Of a DNA stretch of 64,000 nt, positions 18,636-26,931 are shown in pieces. Made by a program: the position numbers and the translations under genes. Below the pieces are notes generated by a model. The model had not been told where the DNA came from and ran no database searches. It saw only the letters and a list, made by a program, of their open reading frames with translations. The stretch is from positions 223,777-287,776 of the forward strand of contig JAPWHF010000004.1 in the NCBI GenBank assembly GCA_027214125.1, written 5' to 3'. Numbering within the stretch: the first letter of the stretch is position 1; every line of letters begins with the position of its first letter. The DNA is from Zoogloeaceae bacterium G21618-S1 (lineage in GTDB: Bacteria > Pseudomonadota > Gammaproteobacteria > Burkholderiales > Rhodocyclaceae).

Positions 18636-19223
18636 ATGAACAAGAAAGAGATTGATCTGTCCCTGACCCGCGTTGAACGCCGTCTGTTTCTGAAGAACAG
18701 CAGCCTGTTCGCCCTCGGCGCCACCGCCGCCATTGGCCTGGCCGCCCCCGGACGCGCGCTGGCCGGCAAGATGAAGATGAGCGAGACCGACGACCTGGCC
18801 ATCCTCAACGTTGCCCTCGGCCTGGAGTATCAGGCAATCGCGGCCTATCAGGTCGGCGCCGAGTCGGGCTTGCTGCAAAAGCCGGTGCTCGATGTGGCCG
18901 TGAAATTTCAGGGCCACCACAAGGCGCATGCCGATGTGCTCGCCGGCACCATCGAGAAGCTCGGCGGCAAGCCGGTGATGGCGATGCGTGCAGAAGACTA
19001 CCAGTTCCCGGTTACCCAACTCAAAGAGCAGGCCGACGTCCTGCGCTTTGCCGCCGGGCTGGAAAAAGGCGCCGCCAGCGCCTACCTTGGCGCGGTACCG
19101 CAGTTTTCAAACCGCGAACTGGCCCGCGCGGCGGCCAGCATTCTGGGTGACGAAACCATGCACTGGGCGATCCTGCTCAACGCACTGGGCGAAGACCCGG
19201 TCCCGGCCGCGTTCATCGCCTGA
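18636..19223 (+). CDS. Tat-exported ferritin-like domain protein
   Basis: A 195-residue protein with a twin-arginine signal (VERRLFLKNSSLFALGATAAIG, residues 12-33) and cleavage around residue 43. The mature part is a four-helix ferritin-like domain: helix 1 with LEYQAIAAYQVGAE, helix 2 with FQGHHKAHADVL, helix 3 with LKEQADVLRFAAGLEKGAASAYL, helix 4 with ILGDETMHWAIL. Conserved Glu and His residues fit a metal centre, but the family function is not established. GGAG precedes the ATG. A strong terminator follows at 19265-19304. Confidence 0.8.
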   Translation: MNKKEIDLSLTRVERRLFLKNSSLFALGATAAIGLAAPGRALAGKMKMSETDDLAILNVALGLEYQAIAAYQVGAESGLLQKPVLDVAVKFQGHHKAHADVLAGTIEKLGGKPVMAMRAEDYQFPVTQLKEQADVLRFAAGLEKGAASAYLGAVPQFSNRELARAAASILGDETMHWAILLNALGEDPVPAAFIA

Positions 19224-19264
19224 CCCGACGCCCGATCCCGCGGGGACCGGGCGTTAATCACATC

Positions 19265-19304
19265 ACGGGGATCGTGCCAGTTCGGTGCGATCCCCGTCTT
19301 TTTT
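19265..19304 (+). terminator. intrinsic terminator after the ferritin-like gene
   Basis: A perfect 10-bp stem ACGGGGATCG/CGATCCCCGT with a 13-base loop is followed by CTTTTTT on the plus strand. It ends the ferritin-like gene transcript, which faces the convergent P460 gene. Confidence 0.92.
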
Positions 19305-19334
19305 GGCCGGCATCTTTGCAAAGAGATGCCGGCC
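19305..19334. terminator. second hairpin between convergent genes
   Basis: GGCCGGCATCT/AGATGCCGGCC is a perfect 11-bp inverted repeat with an 8-base loop, directly after the previous terminator and 46 bases beyond the stop of the minus-strand P460 gene. It lacks a T-run on either strand but probably ends the minus-strand transcript. Confidence 0.55.
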
Positions 19335-19380
19335 TGTGGTGTTGGCTGCCTGCCCGAGCCGCGAGACCCAGGCGGGTGCT

Positions 19381-19953
19381 TCAGCGCATGCGTGCCATAA
19401 AGTGCTCGTCGTAACGCGCTACGAAGTCGGTTTTTGCCATCGGCAGATGGCAACTTCGGCACCCACTGAAATCCGAGGTCGCGGCGGTCTTGCCGTCGGC
19501 CTGCCAGGCGCCATACACCCAGTCACCATTGCCCACGGTGCCTGCCGGCAGCCTCGCGCCCCAGCCCTCGCCCTTGGCCATGACAAAGATTTTCGACAGC
19601 GGGCCCTTGATCAGCCGCCCCTCCGCGTTCATGAGCAACTTGCCTGCGGCGTCCTTGCGCGCGGCATAGAGCTCCATCACCGAGACCGTCCCGGCCGGAA
19701 AAGCCTCGCCCTTCTGTGTCGTCAACCCGACCGGGTTGATATAGATCTCGCGCACTTGGGCTCCCTCTACCTTGTCGACGGTCGGCACAAATGCGGGCCA
19801 TGAACGATAGGTGGCTGGCACGCCGATATCGCCATCACCGGGCACCTTGGCCATGGGCTCGGCGCCGCGATGACTGGCACAGCCGGCGCCGATCACGGTG
19901 ACACCAATGATGGCCAGGCCAAGGGTCGTAAAGTGGAATCGTGTCGTGTTCAT
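19381..19953 (-). CDS. cytochrome P460-family c-type haem lipoprotein
   Basis: A 190-residue exported protein. The N-terminus MNTTRFHFTTLGLAIIGVTVIGAGCASHRG has a lipobox with the cysteine at about 25. The body fits the cytochrome P460 fold, and the single c-haem motif CRSCH lies near residue 166. Family members oxidise hydroxylamine or bind NO-related ligands through a lysine cross-linked haem, but I cannot confirm the cross-linking lysine by eye. GGGAG lies 7 bases before the ATG; a short palindrome GTATCC-GGGG-GGATAC is at 19981-19996. Sigma/anti-sigma genes lie upstream on the same strand. Confidence 0.78.
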   Translation of the reverse strand: MNTTRFHFTTLGLAIIGVTVIGAGCASHRGAEPMAKVPGDGDIGVPATYRSWPAFVPTVDKVEGAQVREIYINPVGLTTQKGEAFPAGTVSVMELYAARKDAAGKLLMNAEGRLIKGPLSKIFVMAKGEGWGARLPAGTVGNGDWVYGAWQADGKTAATSDFSGCRSCHLPMAKTDFVARYDEHFMARMR

Positions 19954-19980
19954 GAGCGTTCTCCCGTCAATGTTGAGCGT

Positions 19981-19996
19981 GTATCCGGGGGGATAC
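19981..19996. repeat. short palindrome upstream of the P460 gene
   Basis: GTATCC-GGGG-GGATAC lies 28 bases before the P460 start codon, just upstream of its ribosome-binding site. It could be a protein-binding site or a leader hairpin; nothing else supports either. Confidence 0.3.
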
Positions 19997-20047
19997 CTCA
20001 TCTGTACGGGCCAACCCGCCGCGTGGATGCACGCTTGCTGGAATCAA

Positions 20048-20075
20048 CGCAAAGACGCCCGCCGAAGCGGGCGCC
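20048..20075 (-). terminator. hairpin ending the sigma/anti-sigma transcript
   Basis: On the minus strand GGCGCCCGC-TTCG-GCGGGCGTC is followed by TTTGCG, 21 bases after the anti-sigma stop codon. The stem and UUCG tetraloop are strong; the T-run is short. Confidence 0.65.
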
Positions 20076-20095
20076 CAAGGCCGCTGGAAAACCGC

Positions 20096-20788
20096 TTATC
20101 CCGCGCCGATGCCGCCAACCAGAATGACCGGACCGGTCGGCGCACCGGTGGGCGAGCCGCCCGCGGGTTCGACCGACACGGCCAGCTTGGCCCCGGCCTG
20201 CAAGCGCCCGACCAGCGCAACCGGGACCGGCACTTGCGCGCTCAACTGGCCAAGCACCGCGACCGACACCGGCGCGCTGCCGTCGGGTGGCAGCAGCCAC
20301 AGCTCGTAACTTTGGGTGCTGGCCGCGAGCACCGGCCGCGCCGACGCCAATTGCAGCCAGCGCCCATCGTCCGACAAGGACGCCACCACTGGCGCCGCCC
20401 CCTCGCCGCTGGCCAGCGTGGCGATCGGGTGCATGACCGGCGCCACCGGCGCACGCTCAACCAGGCTGGCACCCAGCCAGACCGTGAGCGCCGCCGTCGC
20501 GGTCAGCGCCCAGCCACGCCACAGACCCACCCGGGCGAACCACGGCTGCCGGTAGCGGCGAAGATCGAGATCATGCGAGATGCGCTGCCAGGTTCGCGGT
20601 GCCGGTTGCATACGGAAAGCCTCGCTGGGCTGGGGCGTAAACACGTGCTGCCAATGCTGAAGACGCAGGGCGACACGTGGCTCTTCAGTGCACGCGCGTT
20701 CGAAGCGCGCCCGCGCGGCGCCACGCAGCGTGCCCAGCAGGTATTCGCCACACAGCGCGTCGAGAAGCGGGGATTGGTCGAGCTTCAT
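20096..20788 (-). CDS. anti-sigma factor of the RskA type
   Basis: A 230-residue single-pass membrane protein. The N-terminal cytoplasmic anti-sigma region includes LLDALCGEYLLGTL (residues 8-21), a membrane segment lies at about 92-110 (GWALTATAALTVWLGASL), and the periplasmic part carries the RskA signature LWLLPPDGSAPVSVAVLG near 165. The start overlaps the sigma factor stop by 4 bases, so both are made together. It is expected to hold the partner sigma at the membrane until a signal releases it. The inducing signal is unknown. Confidence 0.85.
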   Translation of the reverse strand: MKLDQSPLLDALCGEYLLGTLRGAARARFERACTEEPRVALRLQHWQHVFTPQPSEAFRMQPAPRTWQRISHDLDLRRYRQPWFARVGLWRGWALTATAALTVWLGASLVERAPVAPVMHPIATLASGEGAAPVVASLSDDGRWLQLASARPVLAASTQSYELWLLPPDGSAPVSVAVLGQLSAQVPVPVALVGRLQAGAKLAVSVEPAGGSPTGAPTGPVILVGGIGAG

Positions 20789-21357
20789 GACACCCCCATG
20801 CAGCTATCGACGCACTGCTTGAGGCTCTGCATGCCACGTCGAACCCAGGATTTAACGGTGCCCAGGGGTTTGGCCAGCTGATCAGACAGCTCGCCGTGAC
20901 TGAGCCCATGCATGTAGGCCAGCACCAAGGCCTGCCGCTCACCGCCCTTGAGCTCTTCGAGACAGCCGCGCAGCCAGTGACGCATGCGGGCGCTGTCGGC
21001 TTCGTCCTCGGACGCGTCGGACCAGTCGAAATAGCGATCCAGGCTGTCTTCGTCCTCATCGACGGAGATGACCCGCGCCACATCGGCCCGACTCACGGTG
21101 TCGATGGCGCGATTGCGCACGATGGTCGCCATCCAGGCCACCGGCCGGGTCGCCACCGGGTCGAAGCGTGCCGCCGCATGCCAGATCTTAATAAAAGCGT
21201 CGTGCAGCACCTCTTCGGCCAGTTCGCGCCGGCCGGTGACCTTGAAGGCCACGCCCAGCAAGACCGGCGCTGTCAGGCGATAGAGCTGTTCAAAGGCCTC
21301 GGCGTCGCGCGCGGCGCTGAGGAGAATCAATCGTCGGATGTGGATATCGTCGAGCAT
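20785..21357 (-). CDS. ECF sigma factor (SigK-like, paired with RskA-type anti-sigma)
   Basis: A 190-residue ECF sigma factor. Region 2 (FEQLYRLTAPVLLGVAF..., with AWMATIVRNRAIDTVSR near 95) binds the -10 element and core polymerase; region 4 (GERQALVLAYMHGLSHGELSDQLAKPLGTVKSWVRRG, about 138-174) binds the -35. GGGAG precedes the ATG. It is coupled by overlap to the anti-sigma gene, and the cytochrome P460 gene follows on the same strand, a candidate target. Such SigK/RskA pairs respond to envelope or redox stress in several Proteobacteria; the signal here is unknown. Confidence 0.88.
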   Translation of the reverse strand: MLDDIHIRRLILLSAARDAEAFEQLYRLTAPVLLGVAFKVTGRRELAEEVLHDAFIKIWHAAARFDPVATRPVAWMATIVRNRAIDTVSRADVARVISVDEDEDSLDRYFDWSDASEDEADSARMRHWLRGCLEELKGGERQALVLAYMHGLSHGELSDQLAKPLGTVKSWVRRGMQSLKQCVDSCMGVS

Positions 21358-21402
21358 GGCTCCCTTCTCGGCGCAAAAGAGGCGCCCTTGCTCCCTGTAC
21401 GA

Positions 21403-22542
21403 CTATGGCCTCGCGCTGGATGCACGCGCACGAAGCGCTTCGCGATCTGCATCGGCCGCGGGCGCCGGCTTCGCCTCGCCGAGCGCATAGTCGCTCAGGC
21501 CGAACGGCGGCGCAAACTGGCGGATACCACCGACCTCCACCACCATGCCGCGGGCCTGGATCTGAGGATGCTGCAGGCTTTCGTGCAGGCGGAGCACCGG
21601 CGTGACGCAGCAATCGACGGCATCGAACACCGCCGTCCAGTGAGCCAGCGTCTGGCTACGAAAAATCGCTTCGAGCTGTGCTCGGGCATACGCGCCATCG
21701 GCGCCCCGGCAGAGGTGGTAGGGCTTGAGGTCTGCCCGACCGAGGGTGTCGCAGGTCAGCTGCCAGAACTTTTCTTCGAGCGCACCCACTGCCATATGCC
21801 GCCCGTCCTGCGTTTCATATACGCCGTAACAGGGCACCCCGCCGGTGAGCAGGTCTTCGCCGCGCGGCCGGGTTTCGCCTTCGCTCAGCACTTCGGCCAT
21901 GGGGAAGATCGCATGCGCCAGCGCCGCATCCGTCATGGCCACATCAACATGCCGGCCGCGGCCATTGGCGCGCGCGTCAATCACCGCCGCCAGCACGCCC
22001 ACCAGCGAGGTGAGCGTGCCGCCGAGCAGGTCGGCCACCTGCAAATTGCTGATCGCTGGCGCTCCGCCGGCAACGCCCATCTGGTCGAGCACGCCGGCAT
22101 AGCCGAGGTAGTTGATGTCGTGCCCGGCGCGCTGGGCGTAGGGGCCGGTCTGGCCGTAGCCGCTGATGCTGGCGTAGACCAGACGTGGGTTGCGCGCGCT
22201 GAGCGTGGCGTAGTCCAGCCCGAGTTTGGCCATCACGCCGGGGCGAAAGCCTTCGACGAGGATGTCGGCGGTGTCGACCAGACCGAGCAGCACCGCCTTG
22301 TCGGCGGGCGCCTTGAGGTCGAGCACCAGACTCTTCTTGTTTCGATTGACCAACTGAAAGAAGTAGCTGGTGTCGCCGTGCATGGCCCCCATGGTTCGGG
22401 CGTAATCGCCCACACCGGGGTCTTCTATCTTGATGACTTCGGCGCCCAGGTCACCCAGATGCATCGTGGCCAGGGGGCCGGGCAACAAACGGGTCAGGTC
22501 GAGAACGGTGAGGCCGGTCAGCGGCTGGGTACGCTCGGTCAA
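21403..22542 (-). CDS. CaiB/BaiF family CoA-transferase, alpha-methylacyl-CoA racemase-like
   Basis: A 379-residue class III CoA-transferase-fold protein. The segment YGQTGPYAQRAGHDINYLG (about 130-148) carries the Asp of GHDINY found in alpha-methylacyl-CoA racemases, so epimerisation of a 2-methylacyl-CoA is more likely than CoA transfer (inference). The start is a TTG at 22540-22542 with AGGAG 6 bases upstream; this site overlaps the stop codon of the carbonic anhydrase gene, so the genes are coupled. It is the last gene of the ligase-liv-ligase operon and could process branched or arylpropionyl-CoA intermediates. Confidence 0.85.
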   Translation of the reverse strand: MTERTQPLTGLTVLDLTRLLPGPLATMHLGDLGAEVIKIEDPGVGDYARTMGAMHGDTSYFFQLVNRNKKSLVLDLKAPADKAVLLGLVDTADILVEGFRPGVMAKLGLDYATLSARNPRLVYASISGYGQTGPYAQRAGHDINYLGYAGVLDQMGVAGGAPAISNLQVADLLGGTLTSLVGVLAAVIDARANGRGRHVDVAMTDAALAHAIFPMAEVLSEGETRPRGEDLLTGGVPCYGVYETQDGRHMAVGALEEKFWQLTCDTLGRADLKPYHLCRGADGAYARAQLEAIFRSQTLAHWTAVFDAVDCCVTPVLRLHESLQHPQIQARGMVVEVGGIRQFAPPFGLSDYALGEAKPAPAADADREALRARASSARP

Positions 22543-22551
22543 GTCTTGCTC

Positions 22552-23157
22552 CTATTTGGGTCGACGCGGGCGCGAGGCCTGCACGTTGATGCCGCCAGTC
22601 TCCATGTCATACACCCACCCATGCACCGCCAGTTTGCCGGCATCGACCGCCCGTGCCACGAAGGGGTAGGCCAGCAGATGCTCCATCTGCAGACTGACGT
22701 TTTCTTCGACGATCAGACGATGACGCTGCAACGCACTGAGCGGTTCGCTGCCGGTTTGTAAGCGGCTATCGATGCGGTGCGCAGCCTCGCGCGCACTGTT
22801 GAGCCAGATAGGCACGTACTGGTCGTGCTCGCTGGTGTTGTCGAGCGCGAGGATGCCGCCGCAACCATAGTGGCCGCAGATGACAATGTCGGGAATATTG
22901 AGGTGGTTGATCGAGAACTCGAGCACGGCCGACAGGTTCCAGTCGGTGCCGGCGACGATGTTGGCCACATTGCGATGAACAAAGATCTCGCCCGGACGGG
23001 TCTGGGTGATGGTGTTGACCGGCACACGGGAGTCCGAGCAGCCGATCCACAATACCGTCGGGTGCTGCGCCTTCGACAGCTCGGCAAAATACGGCCGCTC
23101 GCGCTCGAACACCGTTTCGACGAAACGGCGGTTGCCCTTGAGCAGGTCGTTGATCAT
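22552..23157 (-). CDS. beta-class carbonic anhydrase
   Basis: A 201-residue enzyme interconverting CO2 and bicarbonate. Zinc ligands are visible as C40, H96 and C99 (WIGCSDSRV, VICGHYGCGG), and D42/R44 form the conserved catalytic dyad. GGGAG lies 7 bases before the ATG at 23157; an in-frame upstream extension lacks similarity. It sits between a PaaK-like ligase and a CoA-transferase in a catabolic operon, so it may supply bicarbonate to a carboxylase or manage CO2 from degradation (inference). Confidence 0.95.
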   Translation of the reverse strand: MINDLLKGNRRFVETVFERERPYFAELSKAQHPTVLWIGCSDSRVPVNTITQTRPGEIFVHRNVANIVAGTDWNLSAVLEFSINHLNIPDIVICGHYGCGGILALDNTSEHDQYVPIWLNSAREAAHRIDSRLQTGSEPLSALQRHRLIVEENVSLQMEHLLAYPFVARAVDAGKLAVHGWVYDMETGGINVQASRPRRPK

Positions 23158-23231
23158 GCCCTTCTCCCGCAACGGATGGATCTGACGGTCTGCCCGACGC
23201 CTGTTCGCTGCGGGGGCATCCGTCGAGAGAT

Positions 23232-24461
23232 CTACTCGTAGGTCCGGACGTCGTCGATGACCTTGCCGTCGTTGGGCAGCGACCCGGTGTCGCAGAACGT
23301 CACCTCTCCGCGCAGCTTGGTCAGCTCGCGCAGGCTGGCCACGATCGCCGCCTGCAGTGCGTCGGTGCCGATGGCCTCGCACTTGAGCGTCATGCGGTCG
23401 GTCAGGCCGGGGTTGTCCACCACCAGCCGGGCGCGCAGGACCTCAGGGTGCCGCTTGAGCACCGCGGCGATCTGCCCGGGATGCACGAACATCCCCTTGA
23501 TCTTGGTGGTTTGGTCGGCCCGCCCCATCCATCCCTTGATGCGGCCGTTGGTGCGACCGCAAGGGCTGGTGCCCGGCAGCACGGCGGAGAGGTCGCCGGT
23601 GCCGAAACGAATCAGCGGGTAGTCGGGATTGAAGGTCGTCACCACCACTTCGCCCACCTCGCCGTCGGCGACAGGGTCGCCGGTGCCGGGGCGCACGATC
23701 TCGACCAGCACGTCTTCATCAATCACCAGGCCTTCGCGCGCCGACGTTTCATAGGCGATCAGGCCGATGTCGGCCGTGGCGTAGGCCTGGAAGGCATGAA
23801 TGCCCCGCGCCGCCAAGGCATCGCGCTGACTCGGTGGAAACGCTTCGCCCGACACAAAGGCCTTGCTCAGACTGAGCGCGATGTCCGCTTCATCGGCTTT
23901 TTCAAGCAAAATTCGCAGGAAGGACGGCGTACCGGTGTAGGCCACGGGCTGCAAGTCAAGCATGGCCGCCAGTTGCTGTTCGGTCTGACCGACACCGCCC
24001 GGAAACACCGAGCACCCAATTGCGTGCGCACCGGTTTCCATCATCGATCCGGCGGGGGTCATGTGATACGAAAAGGTGTTGTGCACCAGATCGCCTTCAC
24101 GGAAACCCGCGGCAAACAGCGCGCGCGCCATTCGCCAATAGTTCTCGCGCCCACCCTCCGGTTCGTAGAGCGGGCCAGGCGAGGCAAACACCCGTGCGCA
24201 AGACGCGCCCCACTTGACGGCAGAGAAACCACCGAAGGGGCGGGCCGCCTTCTGCAGTTCAAGCAACTCCGACTTGCGGGTCACAGGCAATGCCGCCAGT
24301 GCCTCACGCGTGGTGATGGTGCTGGGGTCGACCGCCTTCAATAGATCCGCAAATGCCGCCGTTTTGGCTTTTGCATGTTGAATCTGCAGGGGCAGACGGG
24401 CCAGCAAGTCCCGCTCACGCTCGGCAGGGTCGCGATGTTCTCTGGCGTCGAAGAAGTTCAT
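23232..24461 (-). CDS. phenylacetate-CoA ligase-like AMP-forming enzyme
   Basis: A 409-residue adenylate-forming enzyme of the PaaK type, which activates an aryl or acyl carboxylic acid to its CoA thioester via an AMP intermediate. Landmarks are FASPGPLYEPEGG near 108, the TGTPSFLRILLEKADE segment near 190, YETSAREGLV near 247 and the C-terminal domain with GMFVHPGQIAAVLKRHPEV near 330. The usual PaaK SSGTTG loop is altered to FASPGP. AAGGA precedes the ATG at 24461. It belongs to the operon with the Liv transporter; the substrate is undetermined. Confidence 0.82.
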   Translation of the reverse strand: MNFFDAREHRDPAERERDLLARLPLQIQHAKAKTAAFADLLKAVDPSTITTREALAALPVTRKSELLELQKAARPFGGFSAVKWGASCARVFASPGPLYEPEGGRENYWRMARALFAAGFREGDLVHNTFSYHMTPAGSMMETGAHAIGCSVFPGGVGQTEQQLAAMLDLQPVAYTGTPSFLRILLEKADEADIALSLSKAFVSGEAFPPSQRDALAARGIHAFQAYATADIGLIAYETSAREGLVIDEDVLVEIVRPGTGDPVADGEVGEVVVTTFNPDYPLIRFGTGDLSAVLPGTSPCGRTNGRIKGWMGRADQTTKIKGMFVHPGQIAAVLKRHPEVLRARLVVDNPGLTDRMTLKCEAIGTDALQAAIVASLRELTKLRGEVTFCDTGSLPNDGKVIDDVRTYE

Positions 24462-24549
24462 AGGATTCCTTGGTTCGGTCAATACGGGCCCGGCACACGC
24501 ATCGCGCGTGAGGCCAACCGCAGTCACGAGCAACGCCCGCGAGAACGGA

Positions 24550-25392
24550 TCAGGACAGCCAGCGCTTGCGACGGCGATAATGTTTGACGTCGCGGAAGCT
24601 CTTGCGCCCTTCGCCGGACAGGCCGAGGTAGAACTCTTTCACGTCCTCGTTGGTCGAGAGGTACTTCGCATCGCCTTCCATCACGATGCGGCCGTTTTCG
24701 AGGATGTACCCGAAATCGGCATAGCGCAGCGCGACCATGGTGTTCTGCTCGGCGAGCAGGAAGCTCACGTTCTCTTTCTTGTTCAGGTCTTTCACGATCT
24801 CGAAGATTTCTTCGACGATCTGCGGCGCCAGGCCCATGGAGGGCTCATCGAGCAGCACCATCTCGGGGTTGGCCATGATGGCGCGACCAATGGCGCACAT
24901 CTGTTGCTCACCGCCCGAGGTGTAGCCCGCCTGCGAGCTACGACGCGTCTTGAGACGCGGGAAGTAGTCATAGACCATGTCGAGCGAGCGCTTGATGCCG
25001 GCGCTGCCATCGCCCCGGGTGTAGGCACCGGTGAGCAGATTCTCTTCAATGGTCAGGTGGCCGAAGCAGTGACGGCCTTCCATCACCTGGATCACGCCAC
25101 GCTTGACGAGGTCGGCCGGCGTCATCTGATCGATGCGCGCGCCCTTGAATTCGATATTGCCCTTGGTCACATCGCCACGCTCTGCACGCAGCAGGTTCGA
25201 GATGGATTTGAGCGTTGTGCTCTTGCCGGCGCCGTTGGCACCGAGCAAGGCAACGATCTTGCCTTTCGGGACGACAAGGGATACCCCCTTGAGGACCAGA
25301 ATGACGTGGTCGTAAATGACCTCGACGTTGTTGACGCTGAGGTAGGGTGCGGCCTCGATGGCCGCGGCAGTATTCTGCATTGTCATTGTCAT
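24550..25392 (-). CDS. livF: ABC transporter ATPase, LivF type
   Basis: A 280-residue ATPase of a branched-chain-amino-acid-type transporter, with Walker A LLGANGAGKSTTLKSI (about 59-74), signature TSGGEQQMCAIGRAI and Walker B EMVLLDEPSMGLAPQ. The C-terminus is about 40 residues longer than E. coli LivF and rich in basic residues. Three in-frame ATGs (25392, 25386, 25380) are possible; the ribosome-binding site is weak. The transporter genes sit between two CoA ligases, so an aromatic or fatty acid is a more likely cargo than leucine (inference). Confidence 0.88.
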   Translation of the reverse strand: MTMTMQNTAAAIEAAPYLSVNNVEVIYDHVILVLKGVSLVVPKGKIVALLGANGAGKSTTLKSISNLLRAERGDVTKGNIEFKGARIDQMTPADLVKRGVIQVMEGRHCFGHLTIEENLLTGAYTRGDGSAGIKRSLDMVYDYFPRLKTRRSSQAGYTSGGEQQMCAIGRAIMANPEMVLLDEPSMGLAPQIVEEIFEIVKDLNKKENVSFLLAEQNTMVALRYADFGYILENGRIVMEGDAKYLSTNEDVKEFYLGLSGEGRKSFRDVKHYRRRKRWLS

Positions 25393-25444
25393 GTCTCTGC
25401 CGACTTGGTGTTGCCCCTCCTCCCCCGCAAACTGCTCAAGAGAG

Positions 25445-25480
25445 GGTCCGCCGAACGCACCGCGATGCGCTCGGCGGACC
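25445..25480 (-). other. hairpin in the livK-livF gap
   Basis: GGTCCGCCGA.CGC pairs with GCG.TCGGCGGACC (13 of 14 positions) around an 8-base loop, between the binding-protein stop and livF. Such hairpins after a highly expressed binding-protein gene often stabilise its mRNA and damp downstream expression; that role is inferred. No T-run follows. Confidence 0.5.
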
Positions 25481-25538
25481 TCCCCCATTCGGGGAAGGCC
25501 CCGCACAGCCGCCCAGGCGGCCGTGCGTGCCCTTGCGA

Positions 25539-26861
25539 TTACATCTCTTTCGAGCAATCGCGCGGGGTAATGCCTTTTTCCTTGGCGTAGGCCGCCGCAG
25601 ACTCTTCGATCATGCCGCGGACCAGTTCCTTGTCGGCGTCAATCCAGTCGGTCACGACGTTCCACTTGTTGCCGTCCCACTGCTGGTACTTGACCTTGCC
25701 GGAACCTTCGTGGTCCATGCAGCTGGTCTTGAGCGGCGGCAGGAAGCCCGTGGCGCCCAGTTCGCCCAGACGCTTGTCATCCATGTCCAGGTTCTCGAAG
25801 CCCCAGCGCACTTGCTCGCCGGTCAGGGCCTTGCCCTTGCCGTACTTCTCCTGCGCCTTGCGAATCGCCTCGACCGTGATCAGACCGTGCACCACGCCGC
25901 GGTTGTAATAGACGCTACCGACCCGCGACTTGTCTTCCATGTTGCCGTGGCCCTTGGCGTACACGAACTTCTCGATATCCTTGATGACCGGATAGTCGGC
26001 GCCTGCCACGTTGTAACCTGCGGCCGTAAAGCCCTTGGCAGCGCTACCGGCCGGCACCGTGTCTTCCTCTGCGCCGGACCACCACACGCCAACCATCTTC
26101 TCGCGCGAGAAGCCGGTCTTGGCGGCGGACTTGAGTGCGGTCGGGTTCATCACACCCCAGCCCCACAGAATGACCCAGTCCGGACGCAGCTGGCGGATCT
26201 GCAGCCACTGCGACTGCTGCTCGTTACCCGGGTGGGCGACGGCCAGCTTGGTCAGCTCATAGCCATAACGCTCGGCCATTTTCTCGAGCACGGCGTGCGA
26301 CTCTTTACCGTAGGCGGAATCGTGATACAGCAGGGCGATCTTCTTGCCCTTGAGCTTGTCGGTACCGCCCTCTTTGCCGGCGATGTACTTGATCATGGTG
26401 GTCGCCTGCGACCAGTAGGTAGTGATCAGCGGGAAGACGTACGGGAAGACACGGCCATCGGCTGCGTCGGTACGGCCGTAACCCATGGTTACCAGCGGAA
26501 TTTTGTCCTTGGCGACCTTGTCGAGCACGGAATAGGTGATACCGGTCGACAGCGGCTGGAACACCGAGTTACCCGTCTCGCCCTTTTCCTTCAGACGCTC
26601 GTAGCACTCGACGCCCCGGGCGTTGTTGTACTCGGTTTCGCACTCTTCCCAAGCGAGCTTGACGCCGTTGATGCCGCCGTCGCGCTCGTTGATCATCTGC
26701 ATATAGTCGATCCAGCCACCGAAAATCCCCGAACCGCCTGCAGCGTAGGGACCGACGCGGTAGCTTGGCAGACCAATGAACTGTTCTGCCGCAATCGCCA
26801 TGGACGAACCCAGCAAGCCCGCAACAGCGGCGCCGAGAATGACTGTTTTCTTCAGATTCAT
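25539..26861 (-). CDS. periplasmic branched-chain-amino-acid-type binding protein (LivK-like)
   Basis: A 440-residue substrate-binding protein with a signal peptide ending SMAIAAEQF (cleavage near 24) and a type I periplasmic fold (Peripla_BP_6), longer than LivK (about 370). It includes YMQMINERDGGINGVKLAWEE near 62 and GKKIALLYHDSAYGKES near 180. GAGGAG precedes the ATG at 26861. Similar long binding proteins accompany CoA ligases in Azoarcus/Thauera-like genomes, suggesting uptake of an aromatic or related acid. The ligand is not deducible. Confidence 0.87.
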   Translation of the reverse strand: MNLKKTVILGAAVAGLLGSSMAIAAEQFIGLPSYRVGPYAAGGSGIFGGWIDYMQMINERDGGINGVKLAWEECETEYNNARGVECYERLKEKGETGNSVFQPLSTGITYSVLDKVAKDKIPLVTMGYGRTDAADGRVFPYVFPLITTYWSQATTMIKYIAGKEGGTDKLKGKKIALLYHDSAYGKESHAVLEKMAERYGYELTKLAVAHPGNEQQSQWLQIRQLRPDWVILWGWGVMNPTALKSAAKTGFSREKMVGVWWSGAEEDTVPAGSAAKGFTAAGYNVAGADYPVIKDIEKFVYAKGHGNMEDKSRVGSVYYNRGVVHGLITVEAIRKAQEKYGKGKALTGEQVRWGFENLDMDDKRLGELGATGFLPPLKTSCMDHEGSGKVKYQQWDGNKWNVVTDWIDADKELVRGMIEESAAAYAKEKGITPRDCSKEM

Positions 26862-26931
26862 GTGTTTATCTCCTCTTTTTTCTTTGGTGTTGCCTGGTGA
26901 GATCAGCGCAAAACGCCAACCCGATTCCAGT

